Positions 1-8,659 of a stretch of DNA of 60,281 nucleotides are shown here, piece by piece. The stretch is from an uncultured Acidimicrobiaceae bacterium. GTDB lineage: Bacteria; Actinomycetota; Acidimicrobiia; Acidimicrobiales; RAAP-2. Each line of letters begins with the position of its first letter. Position 1 is the first letter of the stretch. Under the pieces are notes generated by a model. The model was not told the DNA's origin, searched no databases, and saw only the letters and a list, made by a program, of their open reading frames with translations. The stretch lies in NCBI GenBank assembly GCA_903894295.1, contig CAITPI010000121.1, positions 1-60,281 on the forward strand. The letters are read 5' to 3'. The position numbers were made by a program, and so were the translations under genes.

Positions 1-1
1 C

Positions 2-553
2 TGGGATCTGGCCGCCGGCCGGCTGGCCCACGCCCTGGCGTATCTCCCCGAGGCCTTTGCGCCCAAGGTGGAGTTCGCCATGGACTGGTACTACCCGATG
101 CTCTCCGGGGCGGTCATCGGCGAAGCGGCCGATCGCCGGTTTGACGAGTCCTGGTCCACGTTCGTGCTGGACGGCCGCGGCGTCCGCTGCGTGTCGACCG
201 GCGAGTGGGTGACCGCCGCCGAGACGGCCGAGTGCGTGCTCGCGCTCGATGCGGTGGGTCGCAGTGAAGAAGCGACGACCCTGATGCGCTGGGTCCAGGA
301 CCTTCGTTGTGATGACGGCTCCTACTGGACCGGCATGGTCTTTCCGGAGGAAGTCACGTATCCGCCCCTCGAGCGTTCGAGCTACACGGCGGGGGCCATG
401 ATCCTGGCCGCCGACGCCTTGAGCCGGTCGACCCCGGCCAACGGTCTCTTCCGGGGCGAGGGTCTGCCCAGCCACCTTGACCTGACCGAACCGGCGCCCG
501 ATGCTCCCGTCGAGCCGGCAGTCAGAACGCCCGGAGCCCTGGGCAGCGACTGA
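2..553 (+). CDS. Prenyltransferase/terpene-cyclase-fold protein, 3' fragment
   Basis: The reading frame is open from the first bases of the window and stops at 551-553, so only the C-terminal 183 residues are present. The segment with ALDAVGRSEEA, MRWVQDLRCDDGSYWTG and RSSYTAGAMILAADAL resembles the alpha/alpha-toroid repeats of proteins annotated as prenyltransferase or squalene-cyclase-like in actinobacterial glycan clusters. The tail after about residue 150 is proline- and alanine-rich and probably disordered. The neighbours, convergent on the other strand, are a methyltransferase and a glycosyltransferase, which fits that kind of cluster. The catalytic part lies outside the window, so substrate and activity cannot be judged; it could equally be a non-catalytic toroid protein. 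Confidence 0.55.
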   Translation, partial: WDLAAGRLAHALAYLPEAFAPKVEFAMDWYYPMLSGAVIGEAADRRFDESWSTFVLDGRGVRCVSTGEWVTAAETAECVLALDAVGRSEEATTLMRWVQDLRCDDGSYWTGMVFPEEVTYPPLERSSYTAGAMILAADALSRSTPANGLFRGEGLPSHLDLTEPAPDAPVEPAVRTPGALGSD

Positions 554-613
554 ACCCCGACGCCTGCGCCGTACGGGTGGCAACCATGTCCCCTGCGGCT
601 GGTCGCCGGGGCG

Positions 614-1294
614 TCAGACCCGACGGAGAACCCGGAGCGAGCCGCAGTCGCCGTCTTCGACGAACTTCCCGGACCCAAGGGCGGCCTGCCAGATGTCAAA
701 CGGCGGACGTCCGCCGTCGGCCGGGTCGGGAAAGACGTCGTGGATGGCGAGCCAGCCACCGGCGATGACGTGGGGCGTCCAGCCCCGGTAGTCGGCCCAC
801 GCCGGGTCCTCGCCGTGGCCACCGTCGATGAAGCAGAACGACAGCGGGATCGTCCACCTCGAACTGACGGTCGGAGAGTCCCCGACGATGCCGACCACGC
901 AGGCCTCGAGGTCCGCTTCGATCATGGCCCGGCGCCAGTGGGGCAAGGTGTCGATGCGTCCCGTGGATCGGTCCACCAGGTGGGCGTCGTGGTGGTCCCA
1001 TCCCACCTGGTTCTCTTCGGACCCGTGGTGATGGTCGAGGCTGAAGAGCACCGCTCCGGTCTCTTCGGCGGCCGCTCCGAGGTAGGTCGTCGATTTGCCG
1101 CACCACGCCCCGACTTCGAGAAAGGTTCCCCCCGGGTGCTCCCGACCGGCCCGCCGGGCGGCTTCGTAGAGCGCCATCCCTTCGTCGTCCGGCATGAACC
1201 CGGTGGTCGCCCGGGCCCGGACGACCAGATCGTCACGACGGGCAGTCCTCGTGGCGTCGGCTTCGGCTGACGCTTCCTGATCGGTTGGACGCAT
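614..1294 (-). CDS. Class I SAM-dependent methyltransferase (Methyltransf_24-like)
   Basis: This 226-residue protein has the Rossmann-type SAM motif GGTFLEVGAWCGKSTTYLG near residue 55, an acidic strand end LFSLDHHHGSEEN and the later strand FCFIDGGHGEDPAWADY. That layout matches the Methyltransf_24/cephalosporin-hydroxylase-like group often found with sugar- or lipid-modifying enzymes. The acceptor cannot be read from the sequence. It starts at ATG 1294 with no convincing ribosome binding site; a TAGGAT box (minus strand, 1369-1364) could promote it with a leader of about 60 bases. It lies 149 bases downstream of the glycosyltransferase on the same strand, so the two may form an operon modifying a surface glycan or glycolipid. 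Confidence 0.75.
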   Translation of the reverse strand: MRPTDQEASAEADATRTARRDDLVVRARATTGFMPDDEGMALYEAARRAGREHPGGTFLEVGAWCGKSTTYLGAAAEETGAVLFSLDHHHGSEENQVGWDHHDAHLVDRSTGRIDTLPHWRRAMIEADLEACVVGIVGDSPTVSSRWTIPLSFCFIDGGHGEDPAWADYRGWTPHVIAGGWLAIHDVFPDPADGGRPPFDIWQAALGSGKFVEDGDCGSLRVLRRV

Positions 1295-1443
1295 GGAACA
1301 GCTTTCTGTTGGCCGGAATGAGGCCCCGGGACCGGAAGATCGGACCGGCCTTGGACCACCTGCATCCTACGTGGACCGTCGGGGTCCTTCGTTGCGGCTG
1401 AACGGTTGGAGGGAAACATGGTGGCAGGAGGCCGGGTGGGCGA

Positions 1444-2637
1444 TCAGGAGTTTCCGGCGGTCGGCCGGGTTGACGTCGCCAGGACGTGATCCCAGACGTC
1501 CTGGATCTCGTCGACCATCGTCTCGATCGGGTGGCGACGGGCCGACTCGAGGGCCTGTTGTCCGATCGTTTCCCGTCGGGGGGCATCCCCGAGCAGGTCG
1601 ATCAGGGTCTCCGTGAGGCGGTCGACGTCTCCCACCGGCACCAGAACGCCGGTGACGCCACTTTGGACAAGCGAACGCGGTCCACTGGCGTCGGCTGCCA
1701 CCACCACCTTCTGCGCCGCCTGGGCCTCGACGACGGCGAGGCCGAAAGATTCCCGTTGGGCCAGGTGAACCACGATGTCGGTGGCGGCCATGATGTCGTC
1801 CTTCAGCCGGTCCGACACGAAGCCGGTCAACATCACGTGCGATTCGAGTCCCAGTTCCGAAATCAGCGAGCGGACACGCTTCCCGTAGCCGGACTCGACG
1901 TCGCTGCCGCAGATCACCCCCCGTGCCGCCGGAAACTTCCTGACGACATCGGCCATGGAACGGACAAAGTCGGTCTGGGACTTGAGAAAGGTCAGGCGCC
2001 CGAACATCGACAGGACCGGGGCATCCTCGGCGATGCCGAGTTCGGCCCGGGCCCGACTCCCGGTGCCCTGGCCGTGACGGGCCAGGTCGATTCCGGGCAG
2101 GATCGTCGCCGTCGGCGTCGAACTTCTCCGTGGAACGCCTTCGGCGGCCCGGTCGGTACCAAAGATGATCGCATCGGGATGGAGCAGGCCCAGCAGGTGG
2201 GCCACCACTTTCCTGCGGGCCGTCAGCATCTTTCTCGGCGACAGGCCGGTGAGCGGATCGAACACGGTCCAGACCACCGGGACCTTGGCCCCTTTGGCCC
2301 CGAGGCTGGCAAACAGCAGGCTGTGCGACCCACTGGCGTGCACCAGATCGATGTGGTTGGTGCGGACGATGCCAGTCAGCGATCGGACGACACTCCGGAC
2401 ATTGCCGAGGTCTCGCCAGCGGGTCTGGTGGACGACGTGGACCTCGAGGCCCTCGGCTCGGACACGCTCCGCCCATGGACCCTCGCCGAGAACGGCGAAG
2501 ACCGGTTCGTAGCGGCCCGGGTCGATGCGGTGGAGGAGTTCGTCCAGCATCATCTGGGCTCCTCCATTGCACGTCTCGGTGGCCTCGACGAGGAGGACCC
2601 GCGGGATGCGACCCTTGTGGTCCGATGCTTCGGTCAC
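1444..2637 (-). CDS. GT4-type glycosyltransferase
   Basis: The 397-residue GT-B protein opens with a strand followed by ATETCNGGAQMMLDELL, the donor-side glycine loop typical of GT4 enzymes. Its C-terminal half has the EX7E motif in ESFGLAVVEAQ, which binds the nucleotide-sugar. It most likely transfers a sugar from an NDP-sugar to a lipid or polysaccharide acceptor at the inner face of the membrane. The frame stays open up to an ATG at 2808, but GTG at 2637 is preferred because AACGAGG sits 9 bases upstream and the residues before it are arginine/proline-rich without family character. The methyltransferase follows on the same strand. Sugar and acceptor are unknown. Confidence 0.78.
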   Translation of the reverse strand: MTEASDHKGRIPRVLLVEATETCNGGAQMMLDELLHRIDPGRYEPVFAVLGEGPWAERVRAEGLEVHVVHQTRWRDLGNVRSVVRSLTGIVRTNHIDLVHASGSHSLLFASLGAKGAKVPVVWTVFDPLTGLSPRKMLTARRKVVAHLLGLLHPDAIIFGTDRAAEGVPRRSSTPTATILPGIDLARHGQGTGSRARAELGIAEDAPVLSMFGRLTFLKSQTDFVRSMADVVRKFPAARGVICGSDVESGYGKRVRSLISELGLESHVMLTGFVSDRLKDDIMAATDIVVHLAQRESFGLAVVEAQAAQKVVVAADASGPRSLVQSGVTGVLVPVGDVDRLTETLIDLLGDAPRRETIGQQALESARRHPIETMVDEIQDVWDHVLATSTRPTAGNS

Positions 2638-2946
2638 GAAGGGATGCCTCGTTCCTGCCTGGAGGTCATGGAACACCGGTCGGCGCCGGGCGAATGATGC
2701 CACCGCCCGGCTGGCCGGGCGAGGCCATGCCGGGCCAAATCGTCGACCGGGTGCACCATCGAATGGTAGGCCTCCCCTGGTCATTCTGGCAATGGCCGCC
2801 TGGACCACACCGGTCGTCCCGACTGGCCTACGGGCCGGTCGGTCCCCTCGGCGAGGAGGTGGATGCGGGTTCCAATCGTGGCCAAAGTGTCGCCGTGGCG
2901 TGTATGAATGTTGGGGTCACGCGGGGGGTGCCCGTGGGCCGAGAGG
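2638..2946. other. Divergent spacer between glycosyltransferase and sulfotransferase genes
   Basis: About 309 bases separate two divergently transcribed genes. An in-frame extension of the glycosyltransferase covers part of it, but its composition looks non-coding. I see no tRNA, strong hairpin or repeat. Promoters for both genes must lie here, but no box is convincing. Confidence 0.4.
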
Positions 2947-3693
2947 ATGACTGACGTGATCGTGATCACCGGACCGGGTCGGTCGGGCACTTCGTTTCTG
3001 GCCTCCCTCTACCGGGAGTTGGGATTTGACCCTGGTGGTGCATGGAGGGAATCGGTCAATGCCGGCCTGGAAGACAAGAAGTTCACCGATCTCAACGAGG
3101 CGGTGTCCGCCGCCTTGGGTGTGGTGCCCGCCCCCGGCAAAGGCCCGAACCACCTGCGCTGGATGGACCGGCTGGTCAAGCGGCTGCCCCTCAAGGTCCG
3201 CACGCCGTTCAACGAGGTCATCGACCAGTTGCGCTACCGGCGGCCCGGCATCGATGTGCTGGATCGCGGGAAACTCGATGCGGTCGCCCAAACCTTCGGC
3301 CCCGAGTTGAAGGCGCTCGCCGAGCAGACCTCGGTGATCAAGGATCCCCGCTTCTCGTGGACCTTGCAGGTGTGGCTGATGAGCGGTGCTCCCATCGAGA
3401 CGGTGGTGCTCTGCCTGCGACCGATCGATTCGATGGTGACGAGCAGGATCCGGGGGGGATGGATCCGCGAACGGGCGCGATCGTGGGCCACCGGCAACTT
3501 CGCGTACGGCATCGGACTGACGGTGGCGGCCACGAGCGAGTTCAGGACGCCGGTGGTCCAGCTGCTGTTCCCGGGGTTCCTGCGGGAGCCCGAGGACCTC
3601 TACGCCCGCCTTCCCCTGCCGGAACCCCGGACCTGGGAGGAGTTCCACCGGGCCTATTCGGCGGTGGTCGACGAGTCCCTGGTGCACGAATGA
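2947..3693 (+). CDS. Sulfotransferase-like P-loop protein
   Basis: The 248-residue protein begins with VIVITGPGRSGTSFLASLY. This is the PAPS-binding loop (GRSGTS) of bacterial sulfotransferases, and a later VIKDPRFSWTLQVW segment matches the second conserved part where 3'-phosphate contacts are made. It probably transfers sulfate to a glycan, lipid or small molecule; the acceptor is not predictable. ATG 2947 is used here. GTG 2956 is a real alternative because GAGAGG at 2941-2946 lies 9 bases before it, and an upstream ATG at 2908 has no binding site. The position beside a glycosyltransferase and a methyltransferase suggests work on the same envelope glycan. Some such proteins are catalytically unproven, so I call it sulfotransferase-like. 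Confidence 0.72.
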   Translation: MTDVIVITGPGRSGTSFLASLYRELGFDPGGAWRESVNAGLEDKKFTDLNEAVSAALGVVPAPGKGPNHLRWMDRLVKRLPLKVRTPFNEVIDQLRYRRPGIDVLDRGKLDAVAQTFGPELKALAEQTSVIKDPRFSWTLQVWLMSGAPIETVVLCLRPIDSMVTSRIRGGWIRERARSWATGNFAYGIGLTVAATSEFRTPVVQLLFPGFLREPEDLYARLPLPEPRTWEEFHRAYSAVVDESLVHE

Positions 3694-3712
3694 AGGGTTT
3701 GAGCTGTTCCGA

Positions 3713-4297
3713 TCAGAGAAACGCCTGGTAGATCGAGACGAGGGCGAACGCTCCGAGGAGCACTCCGCTCACCTTCCTGATGACCTTGAGGGGCAGGTAG
3801 CGCACGAGGAACCGGCCGCCGAACGCGGCCAGCGCGGCAACTGTCGTCAATCCGGCCACCGCTCCGACGAAGACCGCCCAGGGATCGTGGTACTTGGCGG
3901 CCAGGTTGGCGGTCAGCAGTTGGGTGAGGTCACCGAACTCCCCGACAAAGATCACGACGAATGTGGTGGCGAAAGGCCGAAGACCCCGGGGCGCCTCGGC
4001 CACCTCCTCCTCGCCGACTTCCACTTCCTCGTCCTCGTCCACCACCAGGAGATAGATGGCACCACCGGCAAAGAGCAGCGCCGTGATGGCTTCGACCCAG
4101 CGGTGGGGGAGCAGGTGGATGGCCTGGCCTACGGCCACGGCGAGGGCGACATGAATGATGAAGGCGGCCGTGGCCCCGAGCCAGACATCGACCGGCCGGT
4201 ACTTGCTGCCAAGCAGCAGCGTGGCGATCATCGTCTTGTCGGGGAGTTCGGCCAGGATCATGGCCGCAAAGACCCCGAGGATCAGCCCGAGTGGCAA
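3713..4297 (-). CDS. TMEM165/GDT1 (UPF0016) family cation transporter
   Basis: This 194-residue membrane protein shows the two-fold repeat of the family. Each half has an acidic signature in its first helix, AELPDKT near residue 16 and GEFGDLT near residue 118, corresponding to the E-x-G-D-K/R-T motif. Five or six hydrophobic helices are visible, with an acidic loop (DEDEEVEVGEEEV) between the halves. Known members move Mn2+ or Ca2+ against H+, so manganese export or homeostasis is the likely role. The first copy has proline where glycine is usual (ELPDKT). The start ATG lies only 4 bases after the aminopeptidase stop, so the two are cotranscribed. M1 aminopeptidases are metal enzymes, which makes the pairing plausible but not proof of a link. 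Confidence 0.86.
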   Translation of the reverse strand: MPLGLILGVFAAMILAELPDKTMIATLLLGSKYRPVDVWLGATAAFIIHVALAVAVGQAIHLLPHRWVEAITALLFAGGAIYLLVVDEDEEVEVGEEEVAEAPRGLRPFATTFVVIFVGEFGDLTQLLTANLAAKYHDPWAVFVGAVAGLTTVAALAAFGGRFLVRYLPLKVIRKVSGVLLGAFALVSIYQAFL

Positions 4298-4301
4298 CGC
4301 C

Positions 4302-6863
4302 TCAGGACCCCGGGGGCCAGGTCGCCATCAAGGTGCCGGCGAGGCGTTCCCGCTCCCGCTGGCCGAAGGCGACGTTTCCCCGCAGACGTTCCATGGCCTG
4401 TTCCACGGTGCGGCCTCCGGCGGGAAGCGGATGGGCTTCCAGGAACGCAATGACCTCATCGGCCAATCCGGGCGTGCCACAAAGGGTGCGAACGGCGTCA
4501 AGCATCCGGGGGAAGATGTTGGACGGAAGTTTCGCCTGGAGGTCGGACCAAGAGACGGTCAGTCGGTTCCAGGCTTCCGGGCCATGGCTGCGGTTGGCCA
4601 GCAGGGCCATGATCAGGAAGGGGGCGTTTTGGGTCCGAACCTCGGTGGCGGCCAACCTGAAGGCCTCGCCGGCCAGATCCGGGTTGTCGAAACCGGCCAG
4701 CGCCGTCAGATAGCGGAGCTCTTGCTGGGGGTTGGCCGGGGCGTGGTAGCGGGCGAGGACCGATTCGAAGTCCCCACGGCTGCCCTGTGTGCCGATGACG
4801 GCCAGAATGGCCCCCTCGGTATCGGCGTTCAACGGAGCATCGGCCCGGTTGTCGAACCGACGCCTGGCTTCGGCGCGGACATCCCGGTCCTCGCCGATCG
4901 TGCCGAGAACCGAGATGATTTCGGCCCGCAGCGCCGGGATCCGCTCGCCCTCACCGGATGCCGGATCCCATCCGAGGTCGGCGAGGACGGGTCGTGCCAT
5001 CCGGCGAACCGCTTCGGCGAGCGTGTGGCGGTCGGCTTCGGGAATGATGCGGTCGAAGAGGCCGAACGCTCCGAGGACAATCCGCCAGATGCTGGGATCC
5101 CGTTCCCCGAACTCCCCGAGGGAGTGGACCAGGCGGATGAAGTCAACCACGGTTCCGTGGCCGGAAAGCGCCGCGGCCCAGGTGTCGGAGACCAGGTTGA
5201 ACCGTTCCAGCGTGGAAAGTTTCCCGAGCGAGCGGGAGAGGGTCTCCATGGTTTCCGAGCGGTAGGTCACCCGGTAGTAACCCGATCCGCCCGCATTGAG
5301 GATGATGGTCTCGGCCGTATCGAGGGTCAGGTCCTCGCTGCCCAGCAGTTGTGGCGTGCGGTCGTCGGGACGGTCCAGGCTGCGGGTGAGGAGCGGAATC
5401 TGCCAGTCGGCCCCGATCGCTCCGCCCGGCGCCCCCTGGTAGGAGAACGGCTCCTGGGTCGCCACGCCGTCGGGTGATTCGAGAACGAGCGGGTAGCCGC
5501 CCTGGTCGATCCACGTGCCCATGATGGCGCCAACCGGCTGCCCACTGGCCCGCTCGAGGGCGCTCCACAGGTCGGCGGTCTCCGTGTTCCCGTAGGCGTG
5601 GGCCGTCAGGTAGTCGTGGATGCCGGCCCGGAAGGTCTCGGCTCCGAGATACTGCTCGAGCATGCGAAGCACGCTTCCGCCCTTTTCGTAGGTCAGGACG
5701 TCGAACATGCCCTGGGCTTCCTCGGGCCGTCCAACCGGATACTCGACCGGGCGGGTGGCATGAAGTCCGTCGATGGCGAGCGCCGCTTCCCGCTCCACGC
5801 CGAAACTGACCCAGCGCTCCCATTCGGGCTCGTAGGCGTCACACGCCAGGGTTTCCATGAATGTGGCAAACGCCTCGTTCAGCCAGATTCCGTTCCACCA
5901 CTTCATGGTCACGAGGTCGCCGAACCACATGTGGGCGATTTCGTGACAGATGACGTCGACGACCCGCTGCAGTTCGCTCTGGGCGGCCTGGTCCGGATCC
6001 ACCAGCAGCAGGGTCTCCCGGTAGGTCACCAGGCCGAGGTTCTCCATGGCCCCGAAGGCGAAGTCGGGGATGGCCGCCATGTCGAGCTTTTCGGCGGGGT
6101 AGGGGATCCCGAAGTAGTTGGTGAAGAAACGGAGCGCATGGGCTCCGACGTCCAGGGCGAACGACGTCAGGTGTTCCTCACCCGGGCGGTGGATGATCCT
6201 GAGGGGAGTGCCGTCGACATCGACCGGATCGGTGGCCACCAGCGGTCCGACGACGAAGGCCACCAGATAGGTGGACATGACCATGGTGGGGGCAAAGCGG
6301 ACCCGCCGTCGACCGTCTTCCAGCGGTTCGGAACCGATTTCGGGCGAGTTGGAGAATGCGGCCAGGTCGCCGTCGACGACCAGACTCACCTCGAAGGTGG
6401 CCTTGCGCTCGGGCTCGTCCCAGCACGGGAAGGCCCGCCGGGCATCGGTGGCTTCCATCTGGGTGGTGGCAATGGCCCGCTCTGCACCGTCGGCGTCGGT
6501 GAACGTGGAACGGTAGAAGCCCCGCAGCTGGTCGTTCAGAATCCCGGAAAAGGCCAGTTCCAGGGTGGCGTCTCCTCTGGGCAGTTCGGAGCCGAAGTGC
6601 AGGGTGAACCGTTCTTCTGCATCGTCAAAGGTCAGCGACTCGGGCTCGAGGGTGGTCCCGTCGGCACCGATGAGGTGGGCGGCCTTGATCTCGAGTTCGG
6701 CGGCATGGGCCGTGATCTCCGAGGTGGCTTCCCTGATCTCGAGGCTGATGGCGACCTGCCCGGCGAACGTTGACGAGGCGAGGTCCGGGGCAAGTTCCAG
6801 TCGGTAGGCCGACGGAATCACGGTGGTGGACAGACGATGATCTTCGGTGGTCACGGGATCCAT
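4302..6863 (-). CDS. pepN: M1 family zinc aminopeptidase (aminopeptidase N type)
   Basis: The 853-residue protein has the full M1 layout. An N-terminal beta domain is followed by the exopeptidase motif GAMEN at residues 271-275 and the zinc site HEIAH at 307-311 with the third ligand E330 in LNEAF. The C-terminal half is an ERAP1-like helical repeat domain. It removes N-terminal residues from peptides in the cytoplasm. Length and motifs agree with actinobacterial PepN. The ATG at 6863 is preceded by TAGCCT (minus strand, 6876-6871) with a 7-base spacer, so the mRNA should begin at or next to the start codon and be leaderless. The GDT1 transporter follows in the same operon. Confidence 0.93.
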   Translation of the reverse strand: MDPVTTEDHRLSTTVIPSAYRLELAPDLASSTFAGQVAISLEIREATSEITAHAAELEIKAAHLIGADGTTLEPESLTFDDAEERFTLHFGSELPRGDATLELAFSGILNDQLRGFYRSTFTDADGAERAIATTQMEATDARRAFPCWDEPERKATFEVSLVVDGDLAAFSNSPEIGSEPLEDGRRRVRFAPTMVMSTYLVAFVVGPLVATDPVDVDGTPLRIIHRPGEEHLTSFALDVGAHALRFFTNYFGIPYPAEKLDMAAIPDFAFGAMENLGLVTYRETLLLVDPDQAAQSELQRVVDVICHEIAHMWFGDLVTMKWWNGIWLNEAFATFMETLACDAYEPEWERWVSFGVEREAALAIDGLHATRPVEYPVGRPEEAQGMFDVLTYEKGGSVLRMLEQYLGAETFRAGIHDYLTAHAYGNTETADLWSALERASGQPVGAIMGTWIDQGGYPLVLESPDGVATQEPFSYQGAPGGAIGADWQIPLLTRSLDRPDDRTPQLLGSEDLTLDTAETIILNAGGSGYYRVTYRSETMETLSRSLGKLSTLERFNLVSDTWAAALSGHGTVVDFIRLVHSLGEFGERDPSIWRIVLGAFGLFDRIIPEADRHTLAEAVRRMARPVLADLGWDPASGEGERIPALRAEIISVLGTIGEDRDVRAEARRRFDNRADAPLNADTEGAILAVIGTQGSRGDFESVLARYHAPANPQQELRYLTALAGFDNPDLAGEAFRLAATEVRTQNAPFLIMALLANRSHGPEAWNRLTVSWSDLQAKLPSNIFPRMLDAVRTLCGTPGLADEVIAFLEAHPLPAGGRTVEQAMERLRGNVAFGQRERERLAGTLMATWPPGS

Positions 6864-6870
6864 GACAGGC

Positions 6871-6880
6871 AGGCTACCTT
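6871..6880. promoter_or_regulatory. Bidirectional leaderless promoter AGGCTACCTT
   Basis: The decamer holds two overlapping -10 boxes. TACCTT (6875-6880, plus strand) lies 6 bases before GTG 6887. TAGCCT (minus strand, 6876-6871) lies 7 bases before ATG 6863 of the aminopeptidase. The same decamer recurs at 8644-8653 between another divergent pair. No good -35 box is seen, which is usual for such promoters in actinobacteria. Confidence 0.6.
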
Positions 6881-6934
6881 CGCGGGGTGCATTCAGACCC
6901 TGAACCTTCTCTGACCACCCCGGAAGGAGTCTCC

Positions 6935-7996
6935 GTGGAGACCCAACCTGTCGAGTTCCTGACCCAGCGTCCGTCCCCCGAAGATGACTTCACGTTCGGA
7001 TTCGACGTGGTGGCGATCGGCAATGCGCTCGTGGACGTCCTGACCTCTTCGACCGATGAGCACCTGACGTCGTTGGGCCTGGTCAAAGGCACCATGGCGC
7101 TTGTCGATTCGACCCAGTCCCGGGCCATCTACGAGACCCTTGGAGCCACGATGGAGGCATCCGGCGGTTCGGCCGCCAACACGATGGCCGGAGTGGCTGC
7201 CCTCGGTGGTCAGGCCGCGTTTCTTGGTCGGGTAGCCGACGATGCCCTTGGTACGGCCTTCAGTCACGACATCCGGTCCATCGGTGTGGCGTTCGAGCCA
7301 AAGCCGGTGACGGGCATCAGCGGGGAGAAGGTCACTGGACACTGCCTGGTGCTGGTCACCGAAGATGCCGAGCGGACCATGGCGACCCACCTCGGAGTGG
7401 CCTCCGAGTTTGCCCTTGACGACCTTCACGACGAGCACCTGTCGACAACCCAGATCGTCTATCTCGAGGGCTACCTGTGGGACCAACCAGCGGCCAAGGC
7501 GGCCATGAGGGAAGCCATCGACCGCGCCCATGCAGCCGATGCGTCCGTGGCCCTGACCCTGTCCGACCCGTTCTGCGTCGAGGCCCACCGGAGCGAGTTC
7601 CTCGAACTTCTGAGCAACGACCTCGATCTGCTGTTTGCCAACGAGGAAGAGATCAAACTTCTGTTCAAGGCGGGGACGTTCGACGAGGCGGCCTCCCAGT
7701 TGGCCGAAGCCGGTGTACTTGGGGCCCTGACCCGGGGCGCCCAGGGATCGGTGGTGGTCACCCCCGCCGGCACGATCAACGTCCCGGCCGCTGCGGTCGA
7801 CCGGGTGGTGGACACCACGGGCGCCGGCGATCTCTTTGCTGCCGGGTTCCTTTATGGGATCACCCACGGCATGGACCCCGAACGGGCGGCCCGACTCGGG
7901 GGGGTGTGCGCCGCCGAGATCATCTCGCACGTCGGAGCCCGACCCCAGGCCGATCTCCGTCGGCTGGCCATCGACGCCGGACTGCTCGACTCCTGA
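6935..7996 (+). CDS. PfkB-family carbohydrate/adenosine kinase
   Basis: The protein (353 residues from this start) has both PfkB signatures: GGSAANTMAGVAALGG in the N-terminal half and DTTGAGDLFAAGFLYG near the C terminus, where the aspartate of GAGD is the catalytic base. The family phosphorylates ribose, fructose, adenosine or related sugars with ATP. The FDVVAIGNALVDV opening and overall size resemble bacterial proteins annotated as adenosine kinase, but the substrate is not certain. GTG 6935 is chosen because GGAAGGAG (6922-6929) is an excellent ribosome binding site. GTG 6887, in frame and 16 codons upstream, sits exactly where a leaderless mRNA from TACCTT would begin, so both starts may be used. 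Confidence 0.85.
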   Translation: METQPVEFLTQRPSPEDDFTFGFDVVAIGNALVDVLTSSTDEHLTSLGLVKGTMALVDSTQSRAIYETLGATMEASGGSAANTMAGVAALGGQAAFLGRVADDALGTAFSHDIRSIGVAFEPKPVTGISGEKVTGHCLVLVTEDAERTMATHLGVASEFALDDLHDEHLSTTQIVYLEGYLWDQPAAKAAMREAIDRAHAADASVALTLSDPFCVEAHRSEFLELLSNDLDLLFANEEEIKLLFKAGTFDEAASQLAEAGVLGALTRGAQGSVVVTPAGTINVPAAAVDRVVDTTGAGDLFAAGFLYGITHGMDPERAARLGGVCAAEIISHVGARPQADLRRLAIDAGLLDS

Positions 7997-8030
7997 CGCC
8001 CTGACGGGGCCTGGGTCCCTTCGGCCTGCC

Positions 8031-8633
8031 TCAGACGTCTTCGGGCGGAGGTGGGCGAAAGGTGAAGGGCAGGTCGGCGATTCTTACCAGCACCGAGGCG
8101 ATCTCCCGACCGAGGGGAGCGAGGGCCTGGTCGAGATCGGTCGGATTCTCGAGCATGCTTTCGTCGAGCTGGCAACTGCCCTCATACGACAGTTCGATGG
8201 CTGCCATCGGACCGGCTTCGCCTTCGAGATGCACGAGTTCGATGGTCGTGGGTCCCCGCACCAGGGATTGACCGGAGAGCAGGATCAACTCGTCGGGTGC
8301 CACCTGAAGCAGGACGCCGGGATCCGGAGCGGACGCGAGTTCCTGGACCCGGAAGGCGATCTCCACCACCACTTCCGGCAACTCTTCGGTCTCCTCGCCG
8401 AGCGACCACGACCGATAGGCGGTCTGGCTCCATGTCGGCCAGTCGAAACTTGTGTCGACGCGGATCCGGGCCGGTCGTGCTTCCCCCGGCAGGCTGTAAC
8501 TCGTCTCGAAACTCATGTCGCCGAGGAAGACGTCGGTCTGGAACCTCTCCTCGATGGCCTGACGCTGCAGGAGTGCCTGTTCGAGCGATCGACGGTGGGA
8601 TGCGACGAGTTGTGTGAAGACGTGGTCGAGCAT
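8031..8633 (-). CDS. Conserved-looking hypothetical protein, 200 residues
   Basis: I do not recognise this family. The soluble, acidic protein has no signal peptide or membrane segment. It starts with a probable helix (VASHRRSLEQALLQRQAIEERF) and continues with beta-rich stretches such as RIRVDTSFDWPTWSQ and VVVEIAFRVQEL, ending in PPPPEDV. Coding character is good: third positions are GC-rich throughout. ATG 8633 has TAGCCT (minus strand, 8649-8644) 10 bases upstream, so its mRNA should carry only a few leader bases. It is divergent from the phosphodiesterase gene and convergent with the PfkB kinase, which gives no functional hint. Confidence 0.65.
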   Translation of the reverse strand: MLDHVFTQLVASHRRSLEQALLQRQAIEERFQTDVFLGDMSFETSYSLPGEARPARIRVDTSFDWPTWSQTAYRSWSLGEETEELPEVVVEIAFRVQELASAPDPGVLLQVAPDELILLSGQSLVRGPTTIELVHLEGEAGPMAAIELSYEGSCQLDESMLENPTDLDQALAPLGREIASVLVRIADLPFTFRPPPPEDV

Positions 8634-8643
8634 GGCGATGCAG

Positions 8644-8653
8644 AGGCTACCTT
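8644..8653. promoter_or_regulatory. Second bidirectional promoter AGGCTACCTT
   Basis: This decamer is identical to the one at 6871-6880. TACCTT (8648-8653) lies 6 bases before ATG 8660 of the phosphodiesterase gene. TAGCCT on the other strand lies 10 bases before ATG 8633 of the hypothetical gene. Both transcripts would be leaderless or nearly so. Confidence 0.6.
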
Positions 8654-8659
8654 TCTTCC

